Counted from the stretch's first letter, positions 43,338 through 53,709 are shown. The stretch is 64,000 bases of DNA from Rahnella bruchi (GCF_003614975.1 NZ_QZWI01000012.1:1-64000); one strand, 5' to 3'. The notes: generated by a model not told the origin, from the sequence alone. A program made the numbers and translations.

Positions 43338-44183
43338 ATGTCCTCATATCAGGATAACCCGGCTCTGGCGCAACTGACGCTGGGCAAAAGTACGGCTTAC
43401 GTTGACCATTATGATGCGTCTTTATTACAGGCCGTTCCACGCAGCATGAACCGTGAGCCACTTGGCCTGTATCCGGATAACTTACCGTTTCATGGCGCAG
43501 ATATCTGGACGCTGTATGAACTGTCCTGGCTCAACGCGAAGGGATTGCCGCAGGTTGCCGTGGGCGAAATCAGCCTGAATGCTAATAGTCAGAACCTGAT
43601 CGAATCCAAAAGTTTCAAACTCTATCTGAACAGTTTCAACCAGACCGTGTTCCCTGACTGGGAATCGGTGCAGGAAACCTTAACACGCGACCTGAGCGAC
43701 TGTGCGCAGGGTGACGTGACGGTCACTGTGAGTCGCCTGTCTGAAATAGAAGGCTCGCCGGTAGGACGTTTCGATGGCGTTTGTATTGATGAGCAGGATA
43801 TTGCCATCGACAGCTACGAATTCAGCACTGATTATCTGGCCGATGCCAAAGGTGAGGAAATTGTTGAAGAATCGCTGGTGAGTCATCTTCTGAAATCCAA
43901 CTGTCTGATCACCCATCAGCCAGACTGGGGTTCAGTACAGATCCACTATCGCGGGCCAAAAATCGACCGTGAAGCCCTGCTCCGCTATCTGGTGTCTTTC
44001 CGTCATCACAACGAATTCCACGAACAATGCGTCGAGCGGATCTTCAATGATCTGCTGCGTTTCTGCCAGCCGGAAAAACTTGCCGTGTACGCCCGTTATA
44101 CACGTCGCGGCGGGCTGGATATCAATCCGTGGAGATCCAACTTCACGTTTGAACCTGCAACAGCCCGACTTGTCAGACAATAA
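43338..44183 (+). CDS. queF: NADPH-dependent 7-cyano-7-deazaguanine reductase QueF
   Basis: Reduces preQ0 to preQ1 in queuosine synthesis. The 281 aa protein is the long, YqcD-like two-domain T-fold type. The catalytic C189 ([13 protein letters not shown]) and D196 are present, and the QueF motif ESKSFKLY lies at 89-96 and binds NADPH. It is divergent from syd. Confidence 0.96.
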   Translation: MSSYQDNPALAQLTLGKSTAYVDHYDASLLQAVPRSMNREPLGLYPDNLPFHGADIWTLYELSWLNAKGLPQVAVGEISLNANSQNLIESKSFKLYLNSFNQTVFPDWESVQETLTRDLSDCAQGDVTVTVSRLSEIEGSPVGRFDGVCIDEQDIAIDSYEFSTDYLADAKGEEIVEESLVSHLLKSNCLITHQPDWGSVQIHYRGPKIDREALLRYLVSFRHHNEFHEQCVERIFNDLLRFCQPEKLAVYARYTRRGGLDINPWRSNFTFEPATARLVRQ

Positions 44184-44264
44184 TGCGAGACGTTGCTCAA
44201 GAACTGAGCTAACGCTCTGTCAGCATTGGTAAAAGCCTGATGACAGGGTTACTGTTAAATTGCA

Positions 44265-44302
44265 TACGGCGCAAAAAACATGATCCCAAAATCATGCGCC
44301 GC
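44265..44302. repeat. Inverted repeat in the queF-ppnN gap
   Basis: CGGCGCA (44268-44274) and TGCGCCG (44295-44301) flank CATGAT/ATCATG. It makes an imperfect hairpin with no T-run, 50 bp before ppnN. It may be a protein-binding site or a leader structure. Confidence 0.45.
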
Positions 44303-44352
44303 AATCAGGTAGCAGAAAGAATCACTGCACCCGTTGGTGTCAAGGAGCAACT

Positions 44353-45717
44353 TTGATTACACATATCAGCCCGTTAGGCTCAATGGATTTGTTGTCGCAG
44401 CTGGAAGTCGACATGCTCAAACGTACTGCGAGCAGCGACCTCTACCGCCTTTTCCGAAATTGTTCACTGGCCGTCCTTAATAGCGGCAGCCAGACTGACA
44501 GCAGTAAAGAACTTCTCGAACGTTACGAAAGCTTTGATATCAACGTGCTGCGCCGGGAGCGTGGCGTTAAACTCGAGCTGGTGAATCCACCTGAGGATGC
44601 GTTTGTGGATGGACGGATCATCCGTTCATTGCAGGCCAATCTTTTTGCCGTGCTACGTGACATTCTCTTCGTCAGCGGGCAAATCGATAGCGCCGGTCGT
44701 TATCAGACCCTGAATACCGAAAATTCAGCACACCTGACCAACCTGGTATTTTCTATCTTACGTAACGCCCGTGCCCTGCATCTGGATGAAGATCCGAACA
44801 TGGTCGTGTGCTGGGGCGGGCATTCAATCAATGAAATCGAATACCAGTACGCCCGCAACGTCGGCAGCCAACTGGGTTTGCGCGAACTGAACATTTGCAC
44901 CGGCTGTGGTCCGGGTGCGATGGAAGCCCCGATGAAAGGTGCCGCCGTCGGTCACGCGCAGCAGCGCTACAAATCAGGCCGTTTTATCGGTATGACCGAA
45001 CCTTCCATCATTGCCGCTGAGCCGCCTAACCCACTGGTCAACGAACTGATCATCATGCCGGATATCGAAAAACGCCTTGAGGCATTCGTACGTATTGCCC
45101 ACGGGATCATTATCTTCCCGGGCGGCGTAGGCACTGCAGAAGAATTACTGTATCTGCTGGGGATCCTGATGGATCCGGAAAACAGCGATCAGGTACTACC
45201 GCTGATCCTGACCGGTCCGAAAGAAAGCGCAGATTACTTCCACGTTCTCGATGCGTTCATTAAAGAAACGCTCGGTGAAGATGCCTGTAAGTTCTATACC
45301 ATCATCATCGACGATCCGACAGAAGTGGCCCGCCAGATGAAACGCGCCATGCCGTTGGTGAAAGAAAACCGCCGTAACAGCGGCGATGCGTACAGCTTTA
45401 ACTGGTCGATTCGCATCGCGCCAGATTTGCAGCATCCGTTCGAGCCAAGCCATGAAAACATGGCGAACCTGAACCTTTATCCGAATCAGCCACCGCAGGA
45501 ACTGGCCGCCGCACTGCGCCGTGCCTTCTCGGGAATTGTGGCCGGTAACGTGAAAGAGTTTGGGATCCACGCCATCGAAAAACATGGTCGCTTCAAGTTG
45601 CACGGCGATCCGGCATTAATGAAGAAAATGGACAGCCTGCTGCAAGGGTTCGTCGCTCAGCACCGCATGAAATTGCCGGGCAGCGCGTACATTCCTTGTT
45701 ATGAGATTTGTGCCTGA
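44353..45717 (+). CDS. ppnN: Pyrimidine/purine-5'-nucleotide nucleosidase PpnN (TTG start)
   Basis: Cleaves nucleoside 5'-monophosphates to base and ribose 5-phosphate; in E. coli it is stimulated by (p)ppGpp. The 454 aa protein has the LOG-family motif PGGVGTAEE (about 256-264) and the preceding [16 protein letters not shown] nucleotide loop. The start is TTG at 44353 with AAGGAG 5 to 6 bp upstream; the N-terminus ([12 protein letters not shown]) matches E. coli. Confidence 0.96.
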   Translation: MITHISPLGSMDLLSQLEVDMLKRTASSDLYRLFRNCSLAVLNSGSQTDSSKELLERYESFDINVLRRERGVKLELVNPPEDAFVDGRIIRSLQANLFAVLRDILFVSGQIDSAGRYQTLNTENSAHLTNLVFSILRNARALHLDEDPNMVVCWGGHSINEIEYQYARNVGSQLGLRELNICTGCGPGAMEAPMKGAAVGHAQQRYKSGRFIGMTEPSIIAAEPPNPLVNELIIMPDIEKRLEAFVRIAHGIIIFPGGVGTAEELLYLLGILMDPENSDQVLPLILTGPKESADYFHVLDAFIKETLGEDACKFYTIIIDDPTEVARQMKRAMPLVKENRRNSGDAYSFNWSIRIAPDLQHPFEPSHENMANLNLYPNQPPQELAAALRRAFSGIVAGNVKEFGIHAIEKHGRFKLHGDPALMKKMDSLLQGFVAQHRMKLPGSAYIPCYEICA

Positions 45718-45745
45718 TCCCTCGGTCACGTTTCTAAGCAGATCT

Positions 45746-45770
45746 AAGGGCGACGCGAGTCGCCTTTATT
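45746..45770 (+). terminator. ppnN terminator (weak)
   Basis: GGCGAC (45749-45754), loop GCGA, GTCGCC (45759-45764), then TTTATT. It lies just before the xni ribosome site, so some read-through into xni is likely. Confidence 0.6.
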
Positions 45771-45782
45771 ATGGAGATTATC

Positions 45783-46535
45783 ATGGCTATACATCTGCTG
45801 ATTATCGATGCCCTGAACCTGATCCGCCGGATTCATGCGGTTCAGGGTTCGCCCTGCCTTATCACCTGTCAGAACGCCATCGCACAGCTGATTCAGCATA
45901 CTCAGCCCACGCACGCCGTTGCCGTGTTTGACGAAGATGACCGCGCAGACAGCTGGCGTCATCAGTGTCTGCCTGACTACAAAGCCGGGCGCACACCGAT
46001 GCCGGAAAACTTATTCGCGGAAATGCCCAGTCTGAAAGCCGGTTTCGAAGCGCAGGGCATCGCCTGCTGGCATTCGGCGGGCAACGAAGCGGATGACCTG
46101 GCGGCCACGCTGGCGGCGAAAGTATCGTCCGGCGGGCATCAGGTCACCATTGTTTCAACCGACAAAGGTTACTGCCAGCTGCTGGCACCAAATGTTCAGA
46201 TCCGCGATTACTTCCAGAAACGCTGGCTGGATATGCCTTTTGTGCAGCAAACCTTTGGTGTTCTGCCGCAGCAACTGACTGATTACTGGGGTCTGGCGGG
46301 GATCAGCAGCAGTAAAATTCCGGGTGTGCCGGGGATAGGCCCGAAGACAGCTGTCACGTTACTGACGCAGACCGGATCGCTGGATGAACTTTACGATAAT
46401 CTGGAAGGTGTCCCGGAAAAATGGCGGCATAAGCTGGAGGTGCATCGTGAACAGGCTTATATCTGCAAACGGGTTTCAACGCTGCAAACCGATGTCGTGC
46501 TGGACGGCAATTTACAGCAACTGCGCCTGCCATAA
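45783..46535 (+). CDS. xni: Flap endonuclease Xni (exonuclease IX)
   Basis: A FEN-family structure-specific nuclease related to the 5' nuclease domain of DNA polymerase I. The 250 aa protein begins [17 protein letters not shown] (ATG 45783, GGAG upstream). It carries [11 protein letters not shown] and [10 protein letters not shown] acidic centres and the helix-hairpin-helix [12 protein letters not shown]. The E. coli enzyme lacks part of the second metal site of this family. Confidence 0.95.
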   Translation: MAIHLLIIDALNLIRRIHAVQGSPCLITCQNAIAQLIQHTQPTHAVAVFDEDDRADSWRHQCLPDYKAGRTPMPENLFAEMPSLKAGFEAQGIACWHSAGNEADDLAATLAAKVSSGGHQVTIVSTDKGYCQLLAPNVQIRDYFQKRWLDMPFVQQTFGVLPQQLTDYWGLAGISSSKIPGVPGIGPKTAVTLLTQTGSLDELYDNLEGVPEKWRHKLEVHREQAYICKRVSTLQTDVVLDGNLQQLRLP

Positions 46536-46544
46536 AATGGGTGT

Positions 46545-46573
46545 AAAAAAGGCGCTTCTTATTAAGAAACGCC
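46545..46573 (-). terminator. rlmM terminator (minus), possibly also xni
   Basis: On the minus strand GGCG-T-TTCTT-AAT-AAGAA-G-CGCC is followed by TTTTTT (46545-46550). It is stronger in the minus direction. It lies about 130 bp beyond the rlmM stop, with an ERIC element between. Confidence 0.72.
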
Positions 46574-46580
46574 ATTATCA

Positions 46581-46707
46581 GATACTCAAAATAGTTCAAG
46601 ATGCAGGACGGCGGCAAGTCAGTGAATCCCGATGAGCTTACATGAGTAAGTGATTCGGGTGAGCGCATGCAGCCAACGCATCAGCAACTCGAAGTATGAA
46701 GAGTATC
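46581..46707. repeat. ERIC element (enterobacterial repetitive intergenic consensus)
   Basis: A 127 bp imperfect palindrome, exactly the canonical ERIC length, with terminal inverted repeats GATACTC (46581-46587) and GAGTATC (46701-46707). The central part GTGAATCCCGATGAGCTTAC followed by GTAAGTGATTCGGGTGAGCG matches the ERIC consensus used for ERIC-PCR, with a few changes. It is non-coding and probably non-autonomous. It lies between xni and rlmM, and its right end reaches into the rlmM stop codon. Confidence 0.93.
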
Positions 46708-47812
46708 AGCGATCACGCTCATCGCGACGCCCGCCAATAGCTGACCAGAAACGGCGGATATGCACGGTGACTTCTTCACGGTCATGATAAAGCTGTTTCG
46801 CGAAGATCTCCGCGTTCACACCATTTTCTTTCAGACGTTCGTCGATACGCTCAAGAATGTTAGACACTTCTTCGTAACGCTTTTTCATCGGTAACTTCAG
46901 GTTGAAAATCGCCTCGCGACACCAGCCGTTGACCAGCCAGTCACACATCAGCGCAGCCACTTTCGCCGGTTTTTCTACCATGTCACACACCAGCCAGTAG
47001 TTTTTGGTACTGGTGGATTTGTAACGGAAGCCGTCTTCACGCAGGTGTATTACCTGACCGGTTTCCATCAGGCTTGGCGCCATCGGGCCGTTATCGATAG
47101 CCGTGACCATCATGCTGCGTTGTGTCAGCTGATACGTCCAGCCGCCCGGGCACGCGCCCAAATCGACCGCGTACATACCGCTTGCCAGACGTTCATCCCA
47201 CTCATCCGCAGGAATAAACACGTGGAAAGCTTCTTCGAGTTTCAGCGTCGAACGGCTTGGCGCTTCGGACGGGAACTTGAGGCGCGGAATACCCATATAG
47301 AAAGGTGAGTTGTTATTGCTGTAGGAATACCCCACGTAGCAACAACCCGGCGCGATAAAGAACACATGCACCACAGGACGCAGTGCGTTCTCTTTCTTAC
47401 CCAGCACCTTGCATTCACGCATCGCTGAGCGCAGCGGCACCGTCAGTTTGCGACAGAACTTAGTCAGTTCTTTGCTTTCATTAGTATCCGGCACTTCGAC
47501 ACGAAGTTCACCACCGTTGGTGATCACGTTCTGAACCATGCCAACGATCGGCGAAACGCGATCTTCCGGCGGTAAATCTTTGAGCAATTCGCCGACGACA
47601 ATTAACTGACGGGCAAAAATCAGCTCACGGAACGGCAAATTCTTCGCAATCTTGTCAGCATCATCCGGCTGATAGCATTCAAACAGCACATAACCGCTGT
47701 TTTCTTTGACGCGGGCAAAACCGAAGATTTCCATCTTTGCGGCTTTGTCGGTAATTTCTGCTGCGCATTCTTTTTCAAAACCCTGACGGCAGTAGAGAGC
47801 AACTTTATTCAT
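46706..47812 (-). CDS. rlmM: 23S rRNA C2498 2'-O-methyltransferase RlmM
   Basis: Methylates the ribose of C2498 in 23S rRNA using SAM. The 368 aa protein has an N-terminal THUMP-like region and a Rossmann methyltransferase domain with the SAM motif [13 protein letters not shown] (about 215-227). It ends GGRRDERDR, two residues beyond the E. coli end, where an ERIC repeat adjoins. The stop TGA uses two bases of that repeat. It overlaps ygdD by 8 bp upstream. Confidence 0.95.
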   Translation of the reverse strand: MNKVALYCRQGFEKECAAEITDKAAKMEIFGFARVKENSGYVLFECYQPDDADKIAKNLPFRELIFARQLIVVGELLKDLPPEDRVSPIVGMVQNVITNGGELRVEVPDTNESKELTKFCRKLTVPLRSAMRECKVLGKKENALRPVVHVFFIAPGCCYVGYSYSNNNSPFYMGIPRLKFPSEAPSRSTLKLEEAFHVFIPADEWDERLASGMYAVDLGACPGGWTYQLTQRSMMVTAIDNGPMAPSLMETGQVIHLREDGFRYKSTSTKNYWLVCDMVEKPAKVAALMCDWLVNGWCREAIFNLKLPMKKRYEEVSNILERIDERLKENGVNAEIFAKQLYHDREEVTVHIRRFWSAIGGRRDERDR

Positions 47813-48200
47813 GGCGTTCGGCCTTTTTCTTCAGGCGCAGTGCGCCGATCAACATCAAAATCCAACCGACCAGAAACAAGGTACCGCCAATCGGAGTTAC
47901 AAAAACAAATAAACGGAGATGCGACAGCGCCAGACAATAAAGGCTGCCGCTGAACAACACGGTTCCCAGCGCTAAAAAGGCGCTACTCCAGTAGAACCAC
48001 ACATTACGCTGGCGCTGCATCGCAACACCTAAAATCATCACCGCCAGCGTATGAATACTTTGATACGTTAACCCGGTGTGGATCCACGCCATTTCCGCTT
48101 CGCCGAGTGACTGACTCAACACATGTGCACCAAAGGCACCGAAAGCAACGTAGATAAAACCGCTGATCGCGGCGAAGATCAACATTGAACGACTGGTCAT
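47805..48200 (-). CDS. ygdD: DUF423 inner-membrane protein YgdD
   Basis: A 131 aa protein with about four hydrophobic helices ([23 protein letters not shown] at the N-terminus). It is collinear with E. coli YgdD of the same length. The function is unknown. It overlaps rlmM by 8 bp, so the two are coupled, and follows gcvA on the same strand. Confidence 0.92.
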   Translation of the reverse strand: MTSRSMLIFAAISGFIYVAFGAFGAHVLSQSLGEAEMAWIHTGLTYQSIHTLAVMILGVAMQRQRNVWFYWSSAFLALGTVLFSGSLYCLALSHLRLFVFVTPIGGTLFLVGWILMLIGALRLKKKAERHE

Positions 48201-48294
48201 TATGCGTTACCTGTTATCGTTATTTGCCGATGAAAATCCCAAGTAATCAGTCTGATAAGCAGCCCCAGGACGTTCTATCCCCAGAAACCCGGCC

Positions 48295-49215
48295 TCAGGC
48301 CTGATCGAAACGAAAGCGCAGTTTTTCCTGCTCGCTGGCTGCACGCGCGAGGATCCACTGACGAAAGGCGGCTATTTTACCCAGTTCTGCCTGACTGTCA
48401 TGACAAACCAGATAAAAAGCATTTTTACTGATCAAAATTTCACTGAACGGACACACCAGGCGTCCGGCCTCAATTTCTGTCTGCGCCATCACATTATTCA
48501 CCAGCGCAATGCCCTGTCCGTGAACCGCGGCCTGAACCACCATCGCGCTGTGGCTGAAAATGGGTCCCTGCTGAACATTGATCTGCTGTAGCCCAAGCTG
48601 TTTGGTGTAGGCCAGCCAGTCGCGGCGTGAAGCATCGTGCAGCAAAGTGTGGTGGCTTAAATCTGCCGGTTCCTTCAGCGGATTATCACTCATCAGTAAA
48701 GAAGGAGAACAAACCGGAAGTAAATATTCAGCATATAAACGCTCGGCACGAAGCCCCGGCCAGTTACCCCGACCGTGGAAAATCGCCACGTCTACATCGT
48801 CTGACAATTTGTCTTCTTCACGGTCCACAGCCTGGATACGCACATCTATGCCCGGATAAGCTGAGTTAAAGCCAGACAATCTTGGTACCAGCCATTGAAT
48901 CGCAAAGCTTGGAGGCAAACTCACCGTCAGAGCCCCTTTCGCACTTCGCGCCTGAAGTTTACGTGTCGCCTCATTCAGGGATGAGAATATCTCCTTAATA
49001 TCCAGATAATAGCTCTGCCCTTCTTCGGTCAGTAACAATGAGCGATTACGTCTGCGAAACAGTTTTAACCCTAAAAAGTCCTCAAGTGACTTGATCTGGT
49101 GGCTAACAGCGGCCTGCGTGACGAACAATTCTTCGGCAGCCTTAGTAAAACTAAGGTGTCGCGCTGCGGCATCAAATACACGCAGAGAATTCAAAGGCGG
49201 TAAACGTTTTGACAT
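48295..49215 (-). CDS. gcvA: Glycine-cleavage transcriptional regulator GcvA (LysR family)
   Basis: Activates or represses gcvTHP with GcvR according to glycine supply, and activates the divergent gcvB RNA. The 306 aa protein has an N-terminal winged HTH (FTKAAEELFVTQAAVSHQIKSLE, about 23-45) and a C-terminal periplasmic-binding-like effector domain. The gcvA-gcvB divergent pair is as in E. coli. Confidence 0.96.
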   Translation of the reverse strand: MSKRLPPLNSLRVFDAAARHLSFTKAAEELFVTQAAVSHQIKSLEDFLGLKLFRRRNRSLLLTEEGQSYYLDIKEIFSSLNEATRKLQARSAKGALTVSLPPSFAIQWLVPRLSGFNSAYPGIDVRIQAVDREEDKLSDDVDVAIFHGRGNWPGLRAERLYAEYLLPVCSPSLLMSDNPLKEPADLSHHTLLHDASRRDWLAYTKQLGLQQINVQQGPIFSHSAMVVQAAVHGQGIALVNNVMAQTEIEAGRLVCPFSEILISKNAFYLVCHDSQAELGKIAAFRQWILARAASEQEKLRFRFDQA

Positions 49216-49307
49216 AGAATGAATACTTCTTATTCGCCGGTAAGCGGAGCGCCTGTCCGCGGGTTTAGATATTAGTTTTTTTAATCCGAGACATTATAAT
49301 TTGTCCG

Positions 49308-49336
49308 TTGAGGATGTACAGGCAAAAACCTATAGT
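49308..49336 (+). promoter_or_regulatory. gcvB promoter and GcvA control region
   Basis: -35 TTGAGG (49308-49313), a 17 bp spacer and -10 TATAGT (49331-49336), 7 bp ahead of the RNA start. Upstream, the stretch 49268-49285 contains ATTAG and a TTTTTTTAAT run. This resembles the CTAAT-type element bound by GcvA, which would activate gcvB and restrain gcvA. Confidence 0.82.
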
Positions 49337-49342
49337 GGCGCC

Positions 49343-49538
49343 ACTTCCTGAGCCGGAACGAAAAGTAGATTGGTATGAGGATGCTGAAATACTTTTGGCT
49401 TGTGGTTGTGATGTTGTGTTTGCAATTGTCTGGCAATCCGGACACGTAGCTTGAATGCTACAAACTTTTCACTTCCTGTACATTACCCTGTCTGTCCAAA
49501 GTGATTTTTCAGCACCGCTAATTGCGGTGCTTTTTTTT
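49343..49538 (+). ncRNA. gcvB: GcvB small regulatory RNA
   Basis: An Hfq-dependent sRNA of about 196 nt that represses many amino acid and peptide transporter mRNAs. The 5' end ACTTCCTGAGCCGGAACGAA is identical to that of E. coli GcvB. The GU-rich R1 seed (GTGGTTGTGATGTTGTGTTT, 49402-49421) is well kept. The conserved CACTTCCTGTACATTACCCT lies downstream, and a terminator AGCACCGC-TAATT-GCGGTGCT (49511-49531) with eight T closes it. It is somewhat shorter than the E. coli RNA, mostly in the middle. Confidence 0.96.
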
Positions 49539-49569
49539 GCCTGTTTTTCATGGCAAGTTCGGGCGGGGG

Positions 49570-49630
49570 CAGCATTATGCGGGCGCATAATGTGACAAAA
49601 CCGGCCTCATCGCAAGAAGAGCCGGTTTTG
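49570..49630 (-). terminator. ygdI terminator and adjacent hairpin
   Basis: AAAACCGGC (49597-49605) pairs with GCCGGTTTT (49621-49629); on the minus strand it is followed by GTCACATT, and both arms supply T-runs. Beside it is a second hairpin, ATTATGC-GGGC-GCATAAT. They lie between gcvB and the convergent ygdI. Confidence 0.6.
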
Positions 49631-49690
49631 ACATAAAGCGGAACGTGAGGTTACCCCGGATTCAAAGAATCAGGGAGGTTACCTGAGGGA

Positions 49691-49912
49691 TCAGTTCCCT
49701 TCTGCCATTTCTTTAACTTCAGATTTATTGATCTGCTGCTTGTTGCCATACGCATCGGTATAACTGATCATACCGGTATCACTGTCCGTGCTAGGTTTGC
49801 CCTCAGCAACAATGGTACGGCCATCGTTGGTATGCATCACGTAGTTGCTCGAACAGGCGGCAAGTGTTGTCGTCAGCAGTGCAGCTGAAATTACGGCGGC
49901 GATCTTCTTCAT
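49691..49912 (-). CDS. ygdI: YgdI/YgdR family lipoprotein
   Basis: A small predicted lipoprotein with an LAAC-type lipobox, so the mature start is a lipidated cysteine near residue 20. The compact SH3-like domain has YVMHTNDGRTIVAEGKP and DTGMISYTDAYGN. The ATG at 49912 is preferred over the one at 49915, since AAGGAG lies 6 bp from it and only 3 bp from the other. No function is known. Confidence 0.9.
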   Translation of the reverse strand: MKKIAAVISAALLTTTLAACSSNYVMHTNDGRTIVAEGKPSTDSDTGMISYTDAYGNKQQINKSEVKEMAEGN

Positions 49913-50099
49913 CATAGACTCCTTGCAGATTAAAATGCTTTAAATACCTGGTTAGACTCCAGGCTAATGCGTCTAGTCTTCGTAATTCAGCATAACAAAC
50001 CTCTGATAAATTTCCAGGTAACCATTCCTAAAATGAATAAGCGGCTTGTGTTACAAAAAACCTGCATTTTTTAACTCAGGCCGAAGGATCTGATTTCGT

Positions 50100-51305
50100 A
50101 TGACTGACTTTAACCCCGCCGGTTTCCGCCAGCACTTTCCTGCGTTGTCTCAGGGGCAATGCTATCTAGACAGCGCTGCCACGGCACTCAAGCCGCAGGA
50201 AGTGATTGACGCTACCGTGAATTTCTATGCACAGGAAGGCGCAACCGTCCACCGCAGCCAGCATCGCGCGGCACAAACGCTGACGGATGAATATGAGCAG
50301 GCCAGAGTTCAGATGGCACAATGGATTAATGCGCCGCGAAGCGAAAATATCGTCTGGACGCGGGGAACTACCGAATCGATAAATCTGGTGGCACAAAGCT
50401 GGCTGCGTCCGCGCCTGCAACCGGGTGATGAGATTATCGTCAGTCAGGCTGAACATCACGCGAACCTGATTCCATGGCTGATAGTGGCACAACAGTGTCA
50501 GGCGCACGTTGTCACGCTGCCGGTAGATCAATACGGCGTTCCGGATATCGTCGCCCTTCCCACCCTTCTGAACGGCAAAACACGCCTTCTGGCGCTAACG
50601 CAAATGTCTAACGTGACCGGCGCCATGCCCGATATTGCCCACGCCGTTGAACAGGCACACGCAAATGGCACACCCGTTCTTATCGATGGCGCACAAGGCG
50701 TGGTGCATTGCCCGCCCGATGTGCAACGACTCGATATCGATTTTTATGCTTTCTCCGGCCACAAGCTTTACGGACCGACCGGCATCGGCGTGCTGTATGG
50801 CAAAACTGAATTACTTGAAGGTATGTCGCCATGGCAGGGTGGCGGGAAAATGCTGACGCAGGCTTCTATGACGAATTTCACGCCTCAGGCTGTTCCCCAT
50901 CGTTTCGAAGCAGGAACGCCGAATATTGCCGGTGTGATCGGGATGTCTGCTGCACTGAACTGGCTGAAAAATTTCGATCTGCAAGCCGCAGAGAAGTACA
51001 CCCAACACCTGGCGACACTGGCTGAAGAACAGCTGGCGCAGATTGAAGGTTTCCGCAGTTTCCGCTGCCAGAATTCTTCTGTTTTGGCATTCGATATCAC
51101 CGGTGTACATCACAGTGATCTGGTGGCGTTACTGGCCGAACAGGCGATTGCCTTGCGCGCCGGGCAGCATTGCGCTCAGCCACTGATGGATGCTCTGGGC
51201 ATCAGCGGAACATTACGCGCCTCATTTGCACCGTATAATAATGAACAGGACGTTACGCGGCTGGTCGGTGCGGTAAAATATGCCCTCGATTTGTTAGCCG
51301 ATTAA
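50100..51305 (+). CDS. csdA: Cysteine desulfurase CsdA
   Basis: A PLP-dependent group II desulfurase that takes sulfur from cysteine and passes it to CsdE and on toward TcdA/CsdL. The 401 aa protein has the PLP lysine K222 (SGHKLYGP) and active-site C358 (RAGQHCAQP), both at E. coli positions. It has the RAGQHC loop of group II enzymes. csdE follows after 20 bp. Confidence 0.96.
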   Translation: MTDFNPAGFRQHFPALSQGQCYLDSAATALKPQEVIDATVNFYAQEGATVHRSQHRAAQTLTDEYEQARVQMAQWINAPRSENIVWTRGTTESINLVAQSWLRPRLQPGDEIIVSQAEHHANLIPWLIVAQQCQAHVVTLPVDQYGVPDIVALPTLLNGKTRLLALTQMSNVTGAMPDIAHAVEQAHANGTPVLIDGAQGVVHCPPDVQRLDIDFYAFSGHKLYGPTGIGVLYGKTELLEGMSPWQGGGKMLTQASMTNFTPQAVPHRFEAGTPNIAGVIGMSAALNWLKNFDLQAAEKYTQHLATLAEEQLAQIEGFRSFRCQNSSVLAFDITGVHHSDLVALLAEQAIALRAGQHCAQPLMDALGISGTLRASFAPYNNEQDVTRLVGAVKYALDLLAD

Positions 51306-51325
51306 TTCATTGTTTGGGGAATATC

Positions 51326-51760
51326 ATGTCAGCACCACATCCTTTCGGCCACGAGATCACTGAAGCTTCACTGACCGAAAAATTCGCGTCGTTCCGTCAG
51401 TGGGAAGACCGCTATCGCCAGTTAATTCTGCTCGCTAAATCCCTGCCGACGCTGGATAACGCGTTGAAAACGCCTGAAAATGAGCTGTCTGGGTGCGAAA
51501 ATCGGGTCTGGCTGGGCGCAGAAAAAGCAGAGAACGGGACGATGCATTTCTATGGCGACAGTGAAGGTCGCATCGTGAAAGGGTTGCTGGCCGTATTGCT
51601 GACGGCAGTAGAAGGCAAAACGCCAGACGAGATCTTAAAGCGTGATCCGCTGGCGCTGTTTGACGTGTTGGGATTGCGTGAGCAGCTCAGCACCAGCCGC
51701 TCGAGCGGACTGAATGCGCTGGCAGAAGGCGTCATCACTCTTGCCCGTCAGGCAGCCTGA
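51326..51760 (+). CDS. csdE: Sulfur acceptor protein CsdE
   Basis: A SufE-like partner that accepts the persulfide from CsdA. From ATG 51326 (GGGGA upstream) it is 144 aa, with the acceptor cysteine C57 in [14 protein letters not shown] at 51314 would add four residues. The 3' end overlaps the convergent tcdA by 13 bp. Its neighbours csdA and tcdA form the known CsdA-CsdE-TcdA sulfur/tRNA group. Confidence 0.94.
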   Translation: MSAPHPFGHEITEASLTEKFASFRQWEDRYRQLILLAKSLPTLDNALKTPENELSGCENRVWLGAEKAENGTMHFYGDSEGRIVKGLLAVLLTAVEGKTPDEILKRDPLALFDVLGLREQLSTSRSSGLNALAEGVITLARQAA

Positions 51761-52563
51761 GCCTGACGCTGTGCTTTCGCCATCATTTTCTTCAGTACAT
51801 GTGATACCGCGACAAAACCAAACGTCGCGGTAACCATCGTCGCCGCACCAAAGCCAGATGCACAATCCATCCGTTTCGGGCCTTCGGCTGTTGCCCGCGA
51901 GGCGCACACTGAGCCATCTGCCTGAGGATACATCAGCGGTTCGCTGGAAAATACACAATCTATCCCGAGCTTACCTTTACTGTTTTTCACCACGTTAAAA
52001 TCATTTTTCAAACGCTCACGCAGTTTCGCCGCCAGCGGATCCTGAATGGTTTTTGCCAGATCCACGACAGCAATCTGCGTCGGATCGATTTGGCCGCCCG
52101 CACCGCCCGTCGTCACTACCGGGATCTTATAACGACGGCAATATGCCAGCAGAGCGGCTTTTGGCCGCACGCTGTCGATGGCATCAATCACATAGCTGAA
52201 ACCCTGGTTGAGCATTTCAGCCACATTGTCGGGCGTAACAAAATCATCAATGCAGGTGACTTTACACTCCGGATTAATCGCCAGAATGCGCTGCGCCATG
52301 ATTTCCGTTTTCGCCTGCCCGACATTTTCACGTAACGCATGGATCTGGCGATTGGTGTTAGTGACACACACATCATCCATATCAATCAGCGTGATCGCGC
52401 CAATGCCGGTTCGCGCCAGCGCTTCCGCCGCCCATGAGCCCACACCGCCAATACCAATCACACAGACATGCGCCTGCGAAAACAGCTCCAGCGACTGCTG
52501 ACCATAAAGCCGGGCAGTTCCACCAAAACGTTGCTGATAAGCGTCGGAGTAAGTAGCTGTCAT
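51748..52563 (-). CDS. tcdA: tRNA threonylcarbamoyladenosine dehydratase TcdA (CsdL)
   Basis: An E1-like ATP-dependent enzyme that cyclises t6A37 to ct6A37 in ANN-reading tRNAs. The 271 aa protein has the ThiF/E1 nucleotide loop [17 protein letters not shown] and the adenylation region [13 protein letters not shown]. The C-terminal residues are hydrophobic to basic, as in membrane-associated family members. It is convergent with csdE, overlapping by 13 bp. Confidence 0.95.
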   Translation of the reverse strand: MTATYSDAYQQRFGGTARLYGQQSLELFSQAHVCVIGIGGVGSWAAEALARTGIGAITLIDMDDVCVTNTNRQIHALRENVGQAKTEIMAQRILAINPECKVTCIDDFVTPDNVAEMLNQGFSYVIDAIDSVRPKAALLAYCRRYKIPVVTTGGAGGQIDPTQIAVVDLAKTIQDPLAAKLRERLKNDFNVVKNSKGKLGIDCVFSSEPLMYPQADGSVCASRATAEGPKRMDCASGFGAATMVTATFGFVAVSHVLKKMMAKAQRQAQAA

Positions 52564-52596
52564 GAAACGATAAACCTCAGTGCGTTGTGTCGAAAT

Positions 52597-53709
52597 CTAG
52601 TTGGATGGTGCGTACGCCGTGAACAGCGGCTTGCCATTCTGCGCTGATTTTAACACCCAGACGCGTCCGTAGTGATTATAATATCCTGCTGCATGACCGG
52701 CATCAGTCCCAATCCCCTGATACATATCGAAATGTTGCCCTTTAATCGCACCGCCGACATCCAGTGCTACCATCAGACGCATATGATATTTACCGGTAAA
52801 CTTACCTTTATCGTTAAGCTCCGGCACTTCGGCCAGCAAAGTTGTACCCGCCGGGATCAGCGAACGGTCGGATGCCACAGACGCTTTGGCGATCAGCGGA
52901 ACACCGCTTGCGCCACGAACCGGGGCGAAAGGTTCCGGTTTAAAGAAGACAAATGACGGGTTTTGTTCCAGCAGCTCGCGGACTTCAGCGGCGCTGTGCG
53001 TATCGGCCCACTGACGGATAGCCTGCATCGACATGTTTTCACGCGCGACTTCGCCACGGTCGATCAGCACTTTGCCGATACTGCGGTAAGCATGACCATT
53101 TTTGCCTGCATAACCAAAGAACATGAACGGGCGACCATCGCCGTAATCGACATACCCGCTGCCCTGCACTTCCATCATGAAGTTATCCATCAGGGAGTTG
53201 GTCCAGGCAATTACGTAGTTATCGCTCAGCGCACCTGAGTAAATAGAAGCGCGGTCAGGCAGACGGCCTCGTTTTGGCGGCATACGGTATAGCGGATACT
53301 GGAATTCACCCTGACGGGTATAACGTGCCTGCACAACCGGCGTGTAATAGCCGGTCAGCTGCACGTTACCGAAATTATCGGCTCCTTCCATCTGATAGGC
53401 ACTGATGCCGTACTGGCTCAGGTTGCGGGTATCCGCGCCGGAACGTAACCATTGTTCGACGGCCTGGAATGTCGTGTTATTACGACCATATAAAGAAGAA
53501 GAGGCAATTTGAACTGCGGCAACCTGATTAGAGTAATCCAACGCATTGACCGGTTTGCCTGTCGCATTCGGCTCATTGACGTATTCAAGCGCATTATCCA
53601 GACGACCATCTTTATACTGTTGGCCACGGTCGGTTGGTCGCGAGGAACATCCCGCCAGTACCGCTATCACCAGACCACCCAGCAGATATTTACTCCAACG
53701 TCCTTTCAT
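52597..53709 (-). CDS. mltA: Membrane-bound lytic murein transglycosylase A
   Basis: An outer-membrane lipoprotein that cleaves peptidoglycan to 1,6-anhydro products. The 370 aa protein has a lipobox VLAGC (C21), then the MltA barrel and the 3D domain with conserved aspartates in ALDVGGAIKGQHFDMYQG. tRNA-Met lies upstream on the opposite strand, as in E. coli. Confidence 0.96.
   Translation of the reverse strand: MKGRWSKYLLGGLVIAVLAGCSSRPTDRGQQYKDGRLDNALEYVNEPNATGKPVNALDYSNQVAAVQIASSSLYGRNNTTFQAVEQWLRSGADTRNLSQYGISAYQMEGADNFGNVQLTGYYTPVVQARYTRQGEFQYPLYRMPPKRGRLPDRASIYSGALSDNYVIAWTNSLMDNFMMEVQGSGYVDYGDGRPFMFFGYAGKNGHAYRSIGKVLIDRGEVARENMSMQAIRQWADTHSAAEVRELLEQNPSFVFFKPEPFAPVRGASGVPLIAKASVASDRSLIPAGTTLLAEVPELNDKGKFTGKYHMRLMVALDVGGAIKGQHFDMYQGIGTDAGHAAGYYNHYGRVWVLKSAQNGKPLFTAYAPSN

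Noticed and set aside
46354-46668. Short minus-strand frame covering the ERIC element
   Set aside because: It crosses the xni 3' end, a terminator and the ERIC repeat, which is known to be non-coding.
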